A stretch of 64,000 nt of DNA, taken from assembly GCF_016907545.1 (NCBI RefSeq), contig NZ_JAFBCD010000001.1, positions 1,550,001 to 1,614,000 on the forward strand, in the 5' to 3' direction. How positions within the stretch are numbered: the stretch's first letter is position 1; each line of letters starts with the position of its first letter. Made by a program: the position numbers and the translations under genes. The DNA comes from Paenarthrobacter ilicis. Lineage in GTDB: Bacteria; Actinomycetota; Actinomycetes; Actinomycetales; Micrococcaceae. The notes under the pieces are model-generated. The model had not been told where the DNA came from. It did not search any database and saw nothing but the letters and a program-made list of their open reading frames with translations. This document shows, piece after piece, positions 53,240 to 62,400 of the stretch.

Positions 53240-53322
53240 GGTCGTTAAGCGCGGTCTTGCTCATTCTTAAGAAGAAAGGGCCGCCCCGCAGCCGCATGGC
53301 AGCGGGGCCCCTGCAGTGCTCC

Positions 53323-53769
53323 TCAGGCTGACTGCAGGGCCCCGAGGGCCCTGACCAGCGGTTGGAGTTCAGGTACGGCCTCCGCAGCCTCCAATGCTGC
53401 GGCCAGCGTGGCATCATGCACAGGCTTGGCTGCCTCGAGCAATTCCTGGCCCGCAGTGGTGAGCTCCGTATAGATCCCACGCCTGTCGTCCGCGCAGAGA
53501 ATCCGCGTCAGCAGGCCGCGATCTTCCAGGCGATTGACCAGCCGGGTGGTGGCGCTGCTGGACAGTGCCGTGGCGCGGGCCAGCTGCTGCATGCGCATAT
53601 GCCAGCCGTCCTGCCGGCTGAGGGCGTCCAGCACCGTGTATTCCACGACGGACAGCTCACTGGCGGACTGGAGGGCTTTTTCCAGCTCTGCCTCGATGCT
53701 GCCGTGGAGGGCCGCCAGGGTTCGCCACCCTTGCGCCCGGACTTCTACGGCGTCGTCCTTGATGCCCAT
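53323..53769 (-). CDS. MarR-family transcriptional regulator
   Basis: 148 aa from the ATG at 53767-53769; longer in-frame starts up to 53850 would cross the operator. The winged helix reads HMRMQQLARATALSSSATTRLVNRLEDRGLLTRILCADDRRGIYTELTTAG (about residues 52-102), with the DxRG wing typical of MarR. It is divergent from an MFS efflux gene with an 18-bp inverted repeat and a 21-bp direct repeat between them, so it most likely represses that gene and itself. The ligand is unknown. Confidence 0.9.
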   Translation of the reverse strand: MGIKDDAVEVRAQGWRTLAALHGSIEAELEKALQSASELSVVEYTVLDALSRQDGWHMRMQQLARATALSSSATTRLVNRLEDRGLLTRILCADDRRGIYTELTTAGQELLEAAKPVHDATLAAALEAAEAVPELQPLVRALGALQSA

Positions 53770-53818
53770 GCCTGCTGTGCTCCTGCCTTGATAGGGGTGC
53801 TTCAGCTGCACCTGAAAG

Positions 53819-53882
53819 TACTTGCTTGCGCAAGTATCTAGCGTGTGCAACTATATATAAAGCGTCTGCAACTATTATTCTA
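53819..53882. promoter_or_regulatory. marR-MFS operator region
   Basis: TACTTGC-TTGC-GCAAGTA (53819-53836) is a perfect 7-bp-arm inverted repeat. Next to it GCGT-n-TGCAACTAT occurs twice, starting 53841 and 53862, 21 bp apart. AT-rich TATATA (53853-53858) could be a -10. It lies 50 bp from marR and 56 bp from the MFS start. Confidence 0.75.
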
Positions 53883-53937
53883 GTGTCCTCGACGACGCAC
53901 TTCCACTTTCCGGGGACCATCAACAAAGGAGCATCGT

Positions 53938-55146
53938 ATGCCCGCAGGGTTGATTGCCCTGGCCCTCGGCGGATTCGGCATCGGATTGACTGAATTCGTG
54001 ATCATGGGCCTGCTGCCGGAAGTAGCCACAGACTTCCAAGTCAGCGAAGCCTCGGCAGGCTGGTTCATCTCCGGCTATGCCCTCAGCGTGACCGTCGGAG
54101 CGCTGCTGGTGACGGCGGCCGTCACCAGGCTGCCCCGCAAGCCCGTCCTCATGGGGCTGCTGGTTCTCTTCATCGCCGGCAACTTCCTGTCGGCCATTGC
54201 GGACACCTACACTGCGATGCTGGTGGGCCGCATCGTGGCTGCCCTTTGCCATGGCGCATTCTTCGGCATTGGATCCGTGGTTGCCTCGAGTCTTGTTCCT
54301 GCCCACAAGAAGGCGGGCGCCATCGCCATCATGTTCACCGGGCTCACGGCAGCCAACGTCCTGGGAGTACCCTTCGGAACCCTGCTTGGCCAGCATTTCG
54401 GTTGGCGCTCCACCTTCTGGGCCATCACCGCCATTGGCGTCCTTGCACTGGTGGGTATCGCCCTGATGGTTCCCAAGGCCACCACCGAAGCAACGCGGGG
54501 CCTCCGCCACGAACTCAGTGCCTTCGCCTCAGGACAAGTGTGGTTGTCCGTCATCGTCACCATTCTGGGGTTCGGCGGCATGTTCGGCGCCTTCACGTAC
54601 ATCGCCTTCACCCTCACTGAAGTCTCCGGATTCGATTCCGGTGCGGTTCCCTGGCTGCTGATTCTCTTTGGCGCAGGACTCTTCGTCGGCAACGTCCTGG
54701 GCGGCAAGGCTGCGGACAAAGCGCTGGATGCCTCACTGGTTGTCATCCTTGCCGGGCTGACTGTGGTTCTGGTCTTCTTCGCCCTCACTGCGGGCAGCAG
54801 CATCGCCACTCTCTTCTCCCTCGCGTTGATGGGCGGGTTCGGCTTCGCGACTGTTCCGGGACTGCAAATGCGCGTGATGCACTTCGCTTCCACTGCGCCA
54901 ACGCTCGCGTCCGGAGCCAATATCGGCGCCTTCAACCTCGGCAACGCCCTGGGGGCCTGGCTGGGTGGCGTCACCATCAGCGCGGGCCTGGGATACACCT
55001 CACCCATTTGGGCAGGCGCGGGAATCACGGCAGCGGCTTTGGTGGTCATGGTGGCTGCGGCCTGGGCGGCGAAGCGCCGCCACACGCCGGCCGAGGAGGA
55101 AGCCGCCGACGCCGGGCGGGCGCACAGCGGGGTGACGGTCGCCTGA
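53938..55146 (+). CDS. MFS efflux transporter, DHA1 (AraJ/YdhP-like)
   Basis: 402 aa with about 12 hydrophobic segments. The N-terminus ALGGFGIGLTEFVIMGLLPEVATDFQVSEASAGWFISGYALSVTVGALL is typical of the DHA1 arabinose-efflux-like group. The loop 2-3 motif appears as RLPRKPVLMGLLVLF and the antiporter motif as FTGLTAANVLGVPFGTLLGQHFGWR. It likely exports a drug or metabolite by proton antiport. The divergent MarR gene is the probable local repressor. The substrate is unknown. The basic/acidic cytoplasmic tail (AKRRHTPAEEEAADAG) is unconserved. Confidence 0.9.
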   Translation: MPAGLIALALGGFGIGLTEFVIMGLLPEVATDFQVSEASAGWFISGYALSVTVGALLVTAAVTRLPRKPVLMGLLVLFIAGNFLSAIADTYTAMLVGRIVAALCHGAFFGIGSVVASSLVPAHKKAGAIAIMFTGLTAANVLGVPFGTLLGQHFGWRSTFWAITAIGVLALVGIALMVPKATTEATRGLRHELSAFASGQVWLSVIVTILGFGGMFGAFTYIAFTLTEVSGFDSGAVPWLLILFGAGLFVGNVLGGKAADKALDASLVVILAGLTVVLVFFALTAGSSIATLFSLALMGGFGFATVPGLQMRVMHFASTAPTLASGANIGAFNLGNALGAWLGGVTISAGLGYTSPIWAGAGITAAALVVMVAAAWAAKRRHTPAEEEAADAGRAHSGVTVA

Positions 55147-55246
55147 ACCGGGGCAAAAACTGCGGGGAGTGTGCCTATACTTTCACCGGTGGCTGGCACT
55201 TCAGGCCGCCGTCGAGGTTCGTTGCTGTCCCGATGAAAGGCCACCC

Positions 55247-55633
55247 GTGAGCAATATTCCAGCAGATTTTTCCTACACCGCTGAGCACGAATGGGTGTCA
55301 GCACCTGACGCCGATGGCGTAGTCCGTATTGGCATCACCGACTTTGCCCAGGACGCCTTGGGCGATGTGGTGTATGCGCAGATGCCGGAACCCGGAACCA
55401 AAGTGACTGGTGGCCAGGTGGTTGGCGAGGTGGAATCGACCAAGAGCGTCAGTGACATTTACGCGCCGGTGGCCGGAGAGGTGACCAACCGTAATGACGC
55501 GTTGGATACGGATCCGGCGCTCATCAACTCGGATCCTTACGGCGAGGGCTGGCTTATTGAGGTCAAGCTCGCCGAAGCCGACGCCGTGGAGTCCCTGCTC
55601 AGTGCAAGCGAGTACGAACAACAGGTAGGCTAA
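55247..55633 (+). CDS. gcvH: Glycine cleavage system H protein
   Basis: 128 aa from the GTG at 55247; the open frame upstream lacks a ribosome site. It carries the aminomethyl group on lipoyl-lysine, Lys66 in GEVESTKSVSDIYAPVAGEV. Other family landmarks are YTAEHEWV and DPYGEGWLIEVKL. GcvP and GcvT are not adjacent. A TATACT -10-like hexamer is at 55176-55181, and no glycine riboswitch was recognised. The gcvH-garA-ftsR-nuclease-merR order matches Rv1826-Rv1830. Confidence 0.95.
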   Translation: MSNIPADFSYTAEHEWVSAPDADGVVRIGITDFAQDALGDVVYAQMPEPGTKVTGGQVVGEVESTKSVSDIYAPVAGEVTNRNDALDTDPALINSDPYGEGWLIEVKLAEADAVESLLSASEYEQQVG

Positions 55634-55639
55634 AGTTAT

Positions 55640-55687
55640 CTGGCCCGCCAGGCTGTTTCCCACCAGGGGAGGGGCGCGGCGGGCCAG
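55640..55687. repeat. 10-bp inverted repeat between gcvH and garA
   Basis: CTGGCCCGCC (55640-55649) and GGCGGGCCAG (55678-55687) are exact complements around a 28-nt loop, 7 nt after the gcvH stop. It could be a weak terminator or attenuator; no T-run follows. Confidence 0.5.
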
Positions 55688-55765
55688 GGACCGATTTGCC
55701 CGGCGGTACCGGGATGCGGAAGTGCCGGCAGGTTGTGGACTGCCGGCGGATGAGGAGGAATTTCC

Positions 55766-56242
55766 ATGGTTGGCGGCGAACAGAATCAAGCCAATGTCGG
55801 TAACGGCGCGGAGGAACAACCGACATCGGAGACCACCTCAATCAGCATCACGCCAACGTGGGATGAGCCGAGCACGGCTCCGCAGTTGGGCCCTGATGAG
55901 CGCGCCTCCGTGGATGCGTTGCCCCCGAACTCTGCCTTGCTGATTGCGCACAGTGGTCCCAACGCAGGTGCCAGGTTCCTGCTGGATGCGGACACCACCA
56001 CGGCCGGCCGTCATCCTGATGCGGATATCTTCCTGGATGACGTCACGGTTTCGCGCAAGCACGTGCAGTTCCTCCGCTCGGAAGCCGGTTTCGAATTGGT
56101 GGACATGGGGAGCCTCAACGGGACCTACGTCAACCACGACCGCGTTGACCGCGTCCATCTCAAGAGCGGCAACGAGGTCCAAATCGGTAAATTCCGCTTG
56201 ACCTACTACTTGAGCCCTGTCCGCGCAACAGGCCAGGTCTGA
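55766..56242 (+). CDS. garA: FHA-domain regulator GarA/OdhI-like
   Basis: 158 aa, preceded by GGAGGAA. The disordered N-terminus holds SETTSIS, with Thr23-Thr24 matching the ETTS phosphorylation site for PknB/PknG kinases. The FHA domain (about 65-150) has AGRHPDADIFLDDVTVSRKHVQF and VDMGSLNGTYVN. Unphosphorylated GarA/OdhI binds and inhibits 2-oxoglutarate dehydrogenase and, in mycobacteria, glutamate enzymes; phosphorylation makes FHA bind its own tail. Known for the family, inferred here. The kinase genes are outside the window. Confidence 0.9.
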   Translation: MVGGEQNQANVGNGAEEQPTSETTSISITPTWDEPSTAPQLGPDERASVDALPPNSALLIAHSGPNAGARFLLDADTTTAGRHPDADIFLDDVTVSRKHVQFLRSEAGFELVDMGSLNGTYVNHDRVDRVHLKSGNEVQIGKFRLTYYLSPVRATGQV

Positions 56243-56256
56243 CGGGGAACTCGCCT

Positions 56257-56979
56257 GTGGCTATTGCCCAGCCGGAACGCCGTGGACCGCAGGTCCTGAA
56301 CATCGGGGAAGTCCTCGCCCAATTGAGCGACGACTTCCCGGGGATGTCAGCGTCCAAAATCCGGTTCCTTGAAGAAAAGGGCCTGATCAACCCCAAACGG
56401 ACACCTGCCGGGTACCGGCAGTACGGGGATAACGACGTCGAGCGCCTGCGCTTTGTGCTGGCCCTGCAGAGGGACCAGTACCTGCCCCTGAAGGTCATCA
56501 AGGACTACCTCGATGCCATTGACCGCGGTGAGCGGCCGGACAACCTCCCGCCCGGCGTCACGGTGTCTCCCCGGGTGGTTTCCGCGGAGATGGCGGCAGA
56601 TGTCCAAGGCAGGGCGCGCGCCCTGACGGAGGAGCAACTGCGCGCTGAGTCTGGTGCCAGCGTGACCCTTCTGCAGTCCCTCCTCAGCTTTGGGTTGATC
56701 AGCCACAGCGGCGGCAGGTTCGACGAGCACGCCCTGCAGGTGGCCCGTGCCTGTGTCCAGTTGGAAGACCATGGCCTTGAACCCCGGCATCTCCGCCCGT
56801 TCCAAGCCGCCGCCGAGCGCGAATTCGGCCTGGTGGAACGGGCTGTGGCGCCGTTGGCGTCCCGGCGGGATGCCGCCTCCCAGGCCAGGGCCGCCGAAGC
56901 CGCGCGGGAAATCAGCGATCTCTGCCTCACCCTGCACAGGGCGCTGGTCCACGGCCATATTTCGCGGATGGACGGCTGA
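56257..56979 (+). CDS. ftsR: MerR-family regulator FtsR-like
   Basis: 240 aa from the GTG at 56257. The N-terminal MerR helix-turn-helix reads LNIGEVLAQLSDDFPGMSASKIRFLEEKGLINPKRTPAGYRQYGDNDVERLRFVLALQRD (residues 14-72). The C-terminal half is helical without metal-binding cysteines. It matches Rv1828 and corynebacterial FtsR, which activates ftsZ transcription; that target is inferred. It starts 14 nt after garA, and its TGA shares one base with the next ATG. Confidence 0.86.
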   Translation: MAIAQPERRGPQVLNIGEVLAQLSDDFPGMSASKIRFLEEKGLINPKRTPAGYRQYGDNDVERLRFVLALQRDQYLPLKVIKDYLDAIDRGERPDNLPPGVTVSPRVVSAEMAADVQGRARALTEEQLRAESGASVTLLQSLLSFGLISHSGGRFDEHALQVARACVQLEDHGLEPRHLRPFQAAAEREFGLVERAVAPLASRRDAASQARAAEAAREISDLCLTLHRALVHGHISRMDG

Positions 56980-57482
56980 TGATCGAGGTCGAGATTGTTG
57001 GTGTCCGTATTGAGCTTCCCTCGAACCAGCCACTGGTGCTGCTGCGGGAGATCAACGGGGAGCGGCACGTTCCCATCTGGATCGGAACACCTGAGGCCAG
57101 TGCCATCGCTTTGGCCCAGCAGGGTGTCGTCCCGCCGCGGCCCATGACGCACGATCTCCTGGTGGACATTGTGGAGTCCCTGGGGCATTCCATCATCAGC
57201 GTCAACATCGTTGCCGTTGAGGACAATATTTTCTACGGCCAGTTGCAGTTCGACGACGGCACCGTGGTCAGTTCGCGCGCTTCGGACGCGCTGGCGCTGG
57301 CGCTGCGGGCGAAGTGCCGGATCTGGTGTGCGGACTCTGTCATGGAGGAAGCCGGAGTGCGTATCACCGAACACGACGACGGTGAAGAATCCGAGCAGCC
57401 CGCTCCCGTGGACGAGGAGCGCGAGATGCGCCGTTTCCGCGAGTTCCTGGACGATGTTGAGCCCGAGGATTTCGAAGGCTGA
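56979..57482 (+). CDS. DUF151 (bifunctional nuclease-type) protein
   Basis: 167 aa. The BFN domain fills most of the protein: EVEIVGVRIELPSNQPLVLLREINGERHVPIWIGTPEASAIALAQQG, then RPMTHDLLVDIVESLGHSI and SSRASDALALALRAKCRIW. Plant and archaeal relatives show RNase or DNase activity; the bacterial role is unknown. The C-terminus is acidic (DDVEPEDFEG). Start overlaps ftsR by one base. Counterpart of Rv1829. Confidence 0.9.
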   Translation: MIEVEIVGVRIELPSNQPLVLLREINGERHVPIWIGTPEASAIALAQQGVVPPRPMTHDLLVDIVESLGHSIISVNIVAVEDNIFYGQLQFDDGTVVSSRASDALALALRAKCRIWCADSVMEEAGVRITEHDDGEESEQPAPVDEEREMRRFREFLDDVEPEDFEG

Positions 57483-57546
57483 CGCACCTTAAGGCTGAAG
57501 TCGAAGGTGAAAGTTTCGACACGACCTCTTTTCGGGGCCAAGGTCT

Positions 57547-57575
57547 TTGACCTGGACCCTCCGCGGGCCTAACGT
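57547..57575 (+). promoter_or_regulatory. Promoter of the second merR gene
   Basis: TTGACC (57547-57552), 17 bp, TAACGT (57570-57575). Good sigma-A match, 65 bp after the nuclease stop. It would give a leader of about 135 nt containing the palindrome CTTGCGCAAG (57607-57616). Confidence 0.6.
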
Positions 57576-57717
57576 CGAAGATATCGAGTTCCCGTTGCAC
57601 ACACTGCTTGCGCAAGTCACACTGGAAAGTGCCGCCTTGTGGGAATGTCAGCGCTGCATGTCGACGTTGACCCAATGTGTGCACCGTCCCCAAGGGAACT
57701 GAGAACAAGGAGGTCAC

Positions 57718-58311
57718 GTGAGTCCGAAAGGCGAAGCAGGCGAGCTGAAGCAGCCCTCTGCCGGCATTGCTGCGCCCGCATCCGGCGCCCAGGGTCTGCT
57801 CTTCACGGAGGACCTTCCGGTACTGGACGAGGACGCGGGATACCGCGGCCCCACTGCGTGCAAGGCCGCAGGGATCACGTACCGCCAACTCGACTATTGG
57901 GCCCGCACCGGCTTGGTGGAGCCCGCCGTCCGCGGTGCCGCAGGCTCCGGCTCCCAGCGACTCTATGGCTTCCGTGACATCCTGGTCCTCAAAGTGGTCA
58001 AGAGGCTCCTGGACACCGGCGTGTCCCTCCAGCAGATCCGCACCGCCGTTGAGCATTTGCGGGAACGGGGCGTTGAAGACCTCGCCCAGATCACCCTGAT
58101 GAGTGATGGTGCGAGCGTTTACGAATGTACTTCCGCGGATGAAGTCATTGATTTGGTCCAGGGCGGGCAAGGCGTCTTCGGCATCGCCGTGGGACGTGTA
58201 TGGCGGGAAGTTGAGGGAAGCCTCGCCGCACTTCCAAGCGAGCACGCCGCTGAGCAGTCCTTTCCCGACGACGAATTGAGCAAGCGGCGCGTAGCCCGCC
58301 GTATCAGCTGA
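57718..58311 (+). CDS. MerR-family regulator (Rv1830-like)
   Basis: 197 aa from the GTG at 57718. After about 35 variable residues the helix-turn-helix appears: GYRGPTACKAAGITYRQLDYWARTGLVEPAVRGAAGSGSQRLYGFRDILVLKVVKRLLDTGVSLQQIRTAVEHL (residues 41-115). The rest (LMSDGASVYECTSADEVIDLVQGGQGVFGIAVGRVWREVE) is conserved in the Rv1830 group, linked in mycobacteria to growth and division control. It has its own promoter and a long leader, and ends at a bidirectional terminator. Confidence 0.88.
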   Translation: MSPKGEAGELKQPSAGIAAPASGAQGLLFTEDLPVLDEDAGYRGPTACKAAGITYRQLDYWARTGLVEPAVRGAAGSGSQRLYGFRDILVLKVVKRLLDTGVSLQQIRTAVEHLRERGVEDLAQITLMSDGASVYECTSADEVIDLVQGGQGVFGIAVGRVWREVEGSLAALPSEHAAEQSFPDDELSKRRVARRIS

Positions 58312-58326
58312 AAAATCCGGCAAAAC

Positions 58327-58359
58327 AAAGAGCCTCTTCCCAGCGGGAAGAGGCTCTTT
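58327..58359. terminator. Bidirectional terminator between merR and the orphan ParA gene
   Basis: AAAGAGCCTCTTCCC (58327-58341), loop AGC, GGGAAGAGGCTCTTT (58345-58359): a 15-bp perfect stem with A- and T-runs on either side, between convergent genes. Confidence 0.92.
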
Positions 58360-58371
58360 CTTTCTGTCTGG

Positions 58372-59169
58372 TCAATTGACCCGGCTGGCCTTTCTGTTCA
58401 GCATGTTCTGGAGAAGGTCATCGAAAAGCTTGGCGGAGTTCTTTGCAGAGTCGCCCGGCCAGTGGTGAACCGCGTGGGCGGCGCCCTGGATCTGTTGCCA
58501 GTTGGCTTGCTCCGGGATATGCGGTGTCAGCAGCAGTTCCCCGAACATCGACTCCATCTCCGCGAGGCGGAAGGTATGCTCCACCGAGCCCGTGCGGACC
58601 CTGTTGGCCACGATGCCCGCGGGAGCCAGTTGCGGGGCGAACTCCTGACGGAAGAGCTGGATTGCCCTCATGGTGCGCTCTGTTCCGGCAACGGAGAACA
58701 GGCCGGGTTCTGCCACCAGGACAACACGGTCACTGGCGCTCCACGCCATGCGGGTCAGTCCGTTCAATGACGGCGGGCAGTCAACAAGGACCAGTTCGTA
58801 ACCAGTGGCACCTGCCAGCACGGTGGACAGGCGGCGGAGGTCGCGACGGCCCAGGTCCGGGCGATCGTAGATTCCCGTGTAGGCGGATCCAACGGCCACA
58901 TCCAAGGTTCCGCCGCCGGAACCGTTGGAGACCCAACTGCTTCCAGCCACGTTCTCCTGGATCCGGGCCCTGCGCGGTGACTTCAACATCCGGCCGATGT
59001 CCAATTGGGATCCCGGCTGTACGCCAAGGGCCGTGGTGGCGTCGGCGTGCGGATCCAGGTCCACTACAAGGGTGGGGATTCCGGCTGCGAGGGCCGCTGA
59101 CGCCAGGCCGGTGGTCACGGACGTCTTTCCCACTCCACCTTTGAGGCTGCTGATGCTGACTACTTGCAC
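58372..59169 (-). CDS. Orphan ParA/Soj-family ATPase
   Basis: 265 aa from the GTG at 59167-59169; the frame can be read four codons further to a TTG. The deviant Walker A motif SLKGGVGKTSVTTGLASAAL is at the N-terminus, then VDLDPHADATTALG and Walker B ELVLVDCPPSLNGLTRMAW. The C-terminus is helical (SAKNSAKLFDDLLQNML). No ParB-like or centromere-like partner is near. It is distinct from the ParA of the scp cluster and may resemble the PldP/orphan ParA proteins of actinobacteria, which affect division-site placement; this is inference. It is convergent with merR. Confidence 0.85.
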   Translation of the reverse strand: MQVVSISSLKGGVGKTSVTTGLASAALAAGIPTLVVDLDPHADATTALGVQPGSQLDIGRMLKSPRRARIQENVAGSSWVSNGSGGGTLDVAVGSAYTGIYDRPDLGRRDLRRLSTVLAGATGYELVLVDCPPSLNGLTRMAWSASDRVVLVAEPGLFSVAGTERTMRAIQLFRQEFAPQLAPAGIVANRVRTGSVEHTFRLAEMESMFGELLLTPHIPEQANWQQIQGAAHAVHHWPGDSAKNSAKLFDDLLQNMLNRKASRVN

Positions 59170-59214
59170 TTGAAAAACCAAAACCTAACGCCGGTTGCCG
59201 TATCGCGCTGATTC

Positions 59215-59253
59215 GGCTCCGGAAGCGCCGGAGCCGGGGCTTGCCGAAGCCCC
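59215..59253. repeat. Two back-to-back hairpins upstream of pyc
   Basis: GGCTCCGG-n5-CCGGAGCC (59215-59235) is followed without a gap by GGGGCTT-GCCG-AAGCCCC (59236-59253). Both stems are perfect. No T-run follows. Confidence 0.7.
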
Positions 59254-59376
59254 CTCAACATCATATGGTGCAACGCCGTCGATTCCCGCTTTCTACGCGC
59301 CCGCGGAATCCCAAGCCGCCGGTTCCAGCACGCAGGGTGTTCGCGCGCACGCATATACAGCCCACATGACGAACCC

Positions 59377-59398
59377 TTTGTGATGGTTGCCACAAAGA
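59377..59398. promoter_or_regulatory. CRP/GlxR-like inverted repeat before pyc
   Basis: CTTTGTG and CACAAAG are perfect 7-bp arms around 8 nt. Written as a CRP site it is TGTGA-n6-CCACA, one mismatch from TGTGA-n6-TCACA. It is centred 83 bp before the pyc start. Confidence 0.5.
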
Positions 59399-59470
59399 TT
59401 TGTGTTTGATGCTGGCGGCACTACACACTGTGACCACCGACCGATCCACCCGCAATGATGCAGGAGAAGT

Positions 59471-62400
59471 ATGTTTTCGAAAATTCTGGTGGCCAATCGC
59501 GGCGAGATCGCGATCAGGGCGTTTCGCGCTGGTTATGAACTGGGCGCCAAGACAGTTGCCGTCTTCCCGCACGAGGATCGCAACTCGATCCACCGTCAGA
59601 AGGCCGACGAAGCCTATTTGATCGGCGAGACGGGTCACCCCGTCCGCGCCTACCTTGACGTTGAGGAGGTTGTCCGTGTCGCCAAAGAAGCCGGCGCTGA
59701 CGCCATTTACCCCGGTTACGGTTTCCTGTCCGAGAACCCTGACCTTGCCCGTGCAGCCAAGGCTGCAGGCATCACCTTCGTGGGACCGCCTGCGGAAGTC
59801 CTGGAGCTTGCCGGCAACAAGGTGGCAGCACTTGAGGCCGCCCGCAAAGCCGGCGTCCCGGTCCTGAAGTCCAGCAAGCCCTCCAAGGACCTTGATGAAC
59901 TGATCGCCGCGGCGGATGAGATCGGCTTCCCGATCTTCGCCAAGGCCGTGGCCGGCGGTGGTGGACGTGGCATGCGTCGCGTGGAGACACGTGAAGCCCT
60001 GCCTGATGCCCTGCAGGCTGCCATGCGCGAAGCCGACGCAGCCTTTGGCGATCCCACCATGTTCCTGGAACAGGCTGTCTTGCGTCCCCGGCACATTGAA
60101 GTGCAGATCCTTGCGGACGCCGAGGGCAACGTGATGCACCTGTTCGAGCGCGATTGTTCCCTTCAGCGCCGTCACCAGAAGGTGGTGGAGATCGCTCCGG
60201 CACCCAACCTGGACGAAAACATCCGCCAGGCCCTGTACAGGGATGCTGTGGCTTTCGCCAAGGCCCTGAACTACGTCAACGCAGGAACGGTCGAGTTCCT
60301 GGTGGACACCGAGGGGGAGCGTGCCGGACAGCACGTCTTCATCGAAATGAACCCCCGTATCCAGGTGGAGCACACTGTCACCGAGGAAATCACGGACGTT
60401 GACCTGGTGCAGGCTCAGATGCGCATTGCCTCGGGCCAGACACTGGCCGACCTTGGCCTCAGCCAGGAAACGGTCTCCATTAAGGGCGCGGCCCTCCAGT
60501 GCCGCATCACCACGGAGGACCCGGCCAACGGCTTCCGTCCCGATGTCGGCAGGATCACCGGCTACCGCTCAGCAGGCGGCGCTGGTGTGAGGCTCGACGG
60601 CGGTACGGTCTACTCGGGCGCGGAGATCAGCCCGCACTTCGACTCAATGCTGGTCAAGCTGACCTGCCGCGGACGGGATTACCCGGCTGCTGTGGCCCGC
60701 GCCCGCCGTGGCCTGGCCGAGTTCCGTATCCGTGGCGTGTCCACCAACATCCCCTTCCTCCAGGCAGTCCTGGCTGACCCGGACTTCAATGCCGGCAACG
60801 TGGCTACCGACTTCATCGACAAGCGCCCCGAACTGCTGAAGTCCCACATCTCCGCAGACCGTGGAACCAAGCTCCTCACCTGGCTCGCGGACGTCACGGT
60901 CAACAAGCCGAACGGCGAACTGAAGGTCCACACCGATCCCGCCAGCAAACTCCCGGCCATTGAAGGACCGGTTCCCACGTCCGGCTCGCGCCAGAAGCTG
61001 CAGGAACTGGGACCGGAAGGCTTCGCGAAGGCACTGCGTGAACAGCAGGCCGTGGCAGTCACGGACACCACCTTCAGGGACGCGCACCAGTCGCTGCTGG
61101 CCACCCGTGTCCGCACCCGCGACCTGGTTGCGGCCGGCCCGGCAGTGACGGCCTTGATGCCGGAACTGCTCTCAGTGGAAGCCTGGGGTGGCGCCACCTA
61201 CGACGTCGCGCTTCGGTTCCTTGGCGAAGATCCGTGGGACCGGTTGGCAGCCTTGCGCCAGGCCCTGCCCAACACCTGTATCCAAATGCTTCTCCGCGGG
61301 CGCAACACGGTGGGTTACACGCCCTACCCCGAAGAGGTCACCGAAGCTTTCGTGAACGAAGCCGCGGCAACAGGCATCGATATCTTCCGTATCTTCGACG
61401 CCCTCAACGATGTGGACCAGATGGCACCGGCCATCAGGGCTGTGCGGGCCACCGGCACGGCAGTTGCTGAAGTGGCACTGTGCTACACGGGCAACCTCCT
61501 TGATCCCAACGAGGACCTGTACACGCTGGACTACTACCTGGACCTGGCCCAAAAGATCGTGGACGCCGGCGCCCACATCCTGGCCATCAAGGACATGGCA
61601 GGCCTGCTGCGTCCTGCTGCTGCCGCCAAGTTGGTCACTGCGCTCCGTGATCGCTTCGACCTTCCGGTTCACCTGCACACGCACGACACCGCCGGTGGCC
61701 AGCTCGCAACGCTGCTTGCCGCCGTCGATGCCGGAGTCGACGCCGTTGACGTTGCTGCAGCGTCGTTGGCAGGAACCACCAGCCAGCCGGCCGCTTCGGC
61801 GCTGGTTGCGGCCTTGGCCAACACTCCCCGGGACACCGGCTTGAGCCTGGGCAACGTCGGCGCCATGGAGCCCTACTGGGAAGCAGTCCGCAGGGTCTAC
61901 GCTCCCTTCGAGTCCGGATTGCCGGGTCCCACGGGCCGTGTCTACCAGCACGAAATTCCCGGTGGCCAGCTGTCCAACCTCCGCCAGCAGGCGATTGCCC
62001 TTGGCCTGGGGGAGCAGTTCGAAGCCATTGAGGATATGTACACAGCAGCCGACCGGATCCTCGGCCGGCTGGTCAAGGTGACACCGTCCTCGAAGGTGGT
62101 GGGCGACCTGGCACTGCACCTGGTGGGACTGAACGCAGATCCCGCGGACTTCAACGAGAATCCGCAGAACTACGACATCCCGGACTCCGTGATCGGCTTC
62201 CTGTCCGGCGAACTCGGAAATCCTCCCGGAGGATGGCCGGAACCCTTCCGCACCAAGGCCCTCCAGGGTCGCAGCGTCAAGGTACGCGACGTGGAGATCA
62301 GCGCCGAGGACAGTGCCGCCCTCAAGGGTGATTCGAAGACCCGCCAGCACACGCTGAACCGGTTGCTCTTCGCCGGTCCCACCAAGGACTTCCTGAAGAG

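Larger units (their letters stand above)
59170..59470. other. Divergent intergenic region between the orphan ParA gene and pyc
   Basis: 301 bp, no credible gene. It holds two back-to-back hairpins (59215-59253) and a CRP-like inverted repeat (59377-59398). The pyc ribosome site AGGAGA lies just before 59471. No clear sigma-A promoter pair was identified. Confidence 0.7.

Noticed and set aside
55147..55246. Glycine riboswitch before gcvH
   Set aside because: The leader is too short from the likely promoter and lacks the conserved aptamer core.
59236..59253. Rifamycin-associated element
   Set aside because: GGGGCTT-GCCG-AAGCCCC resembles the known 19-bp inverted repeat but is 18 bp long with shorter arms, and it lies before pyc, not before helR.
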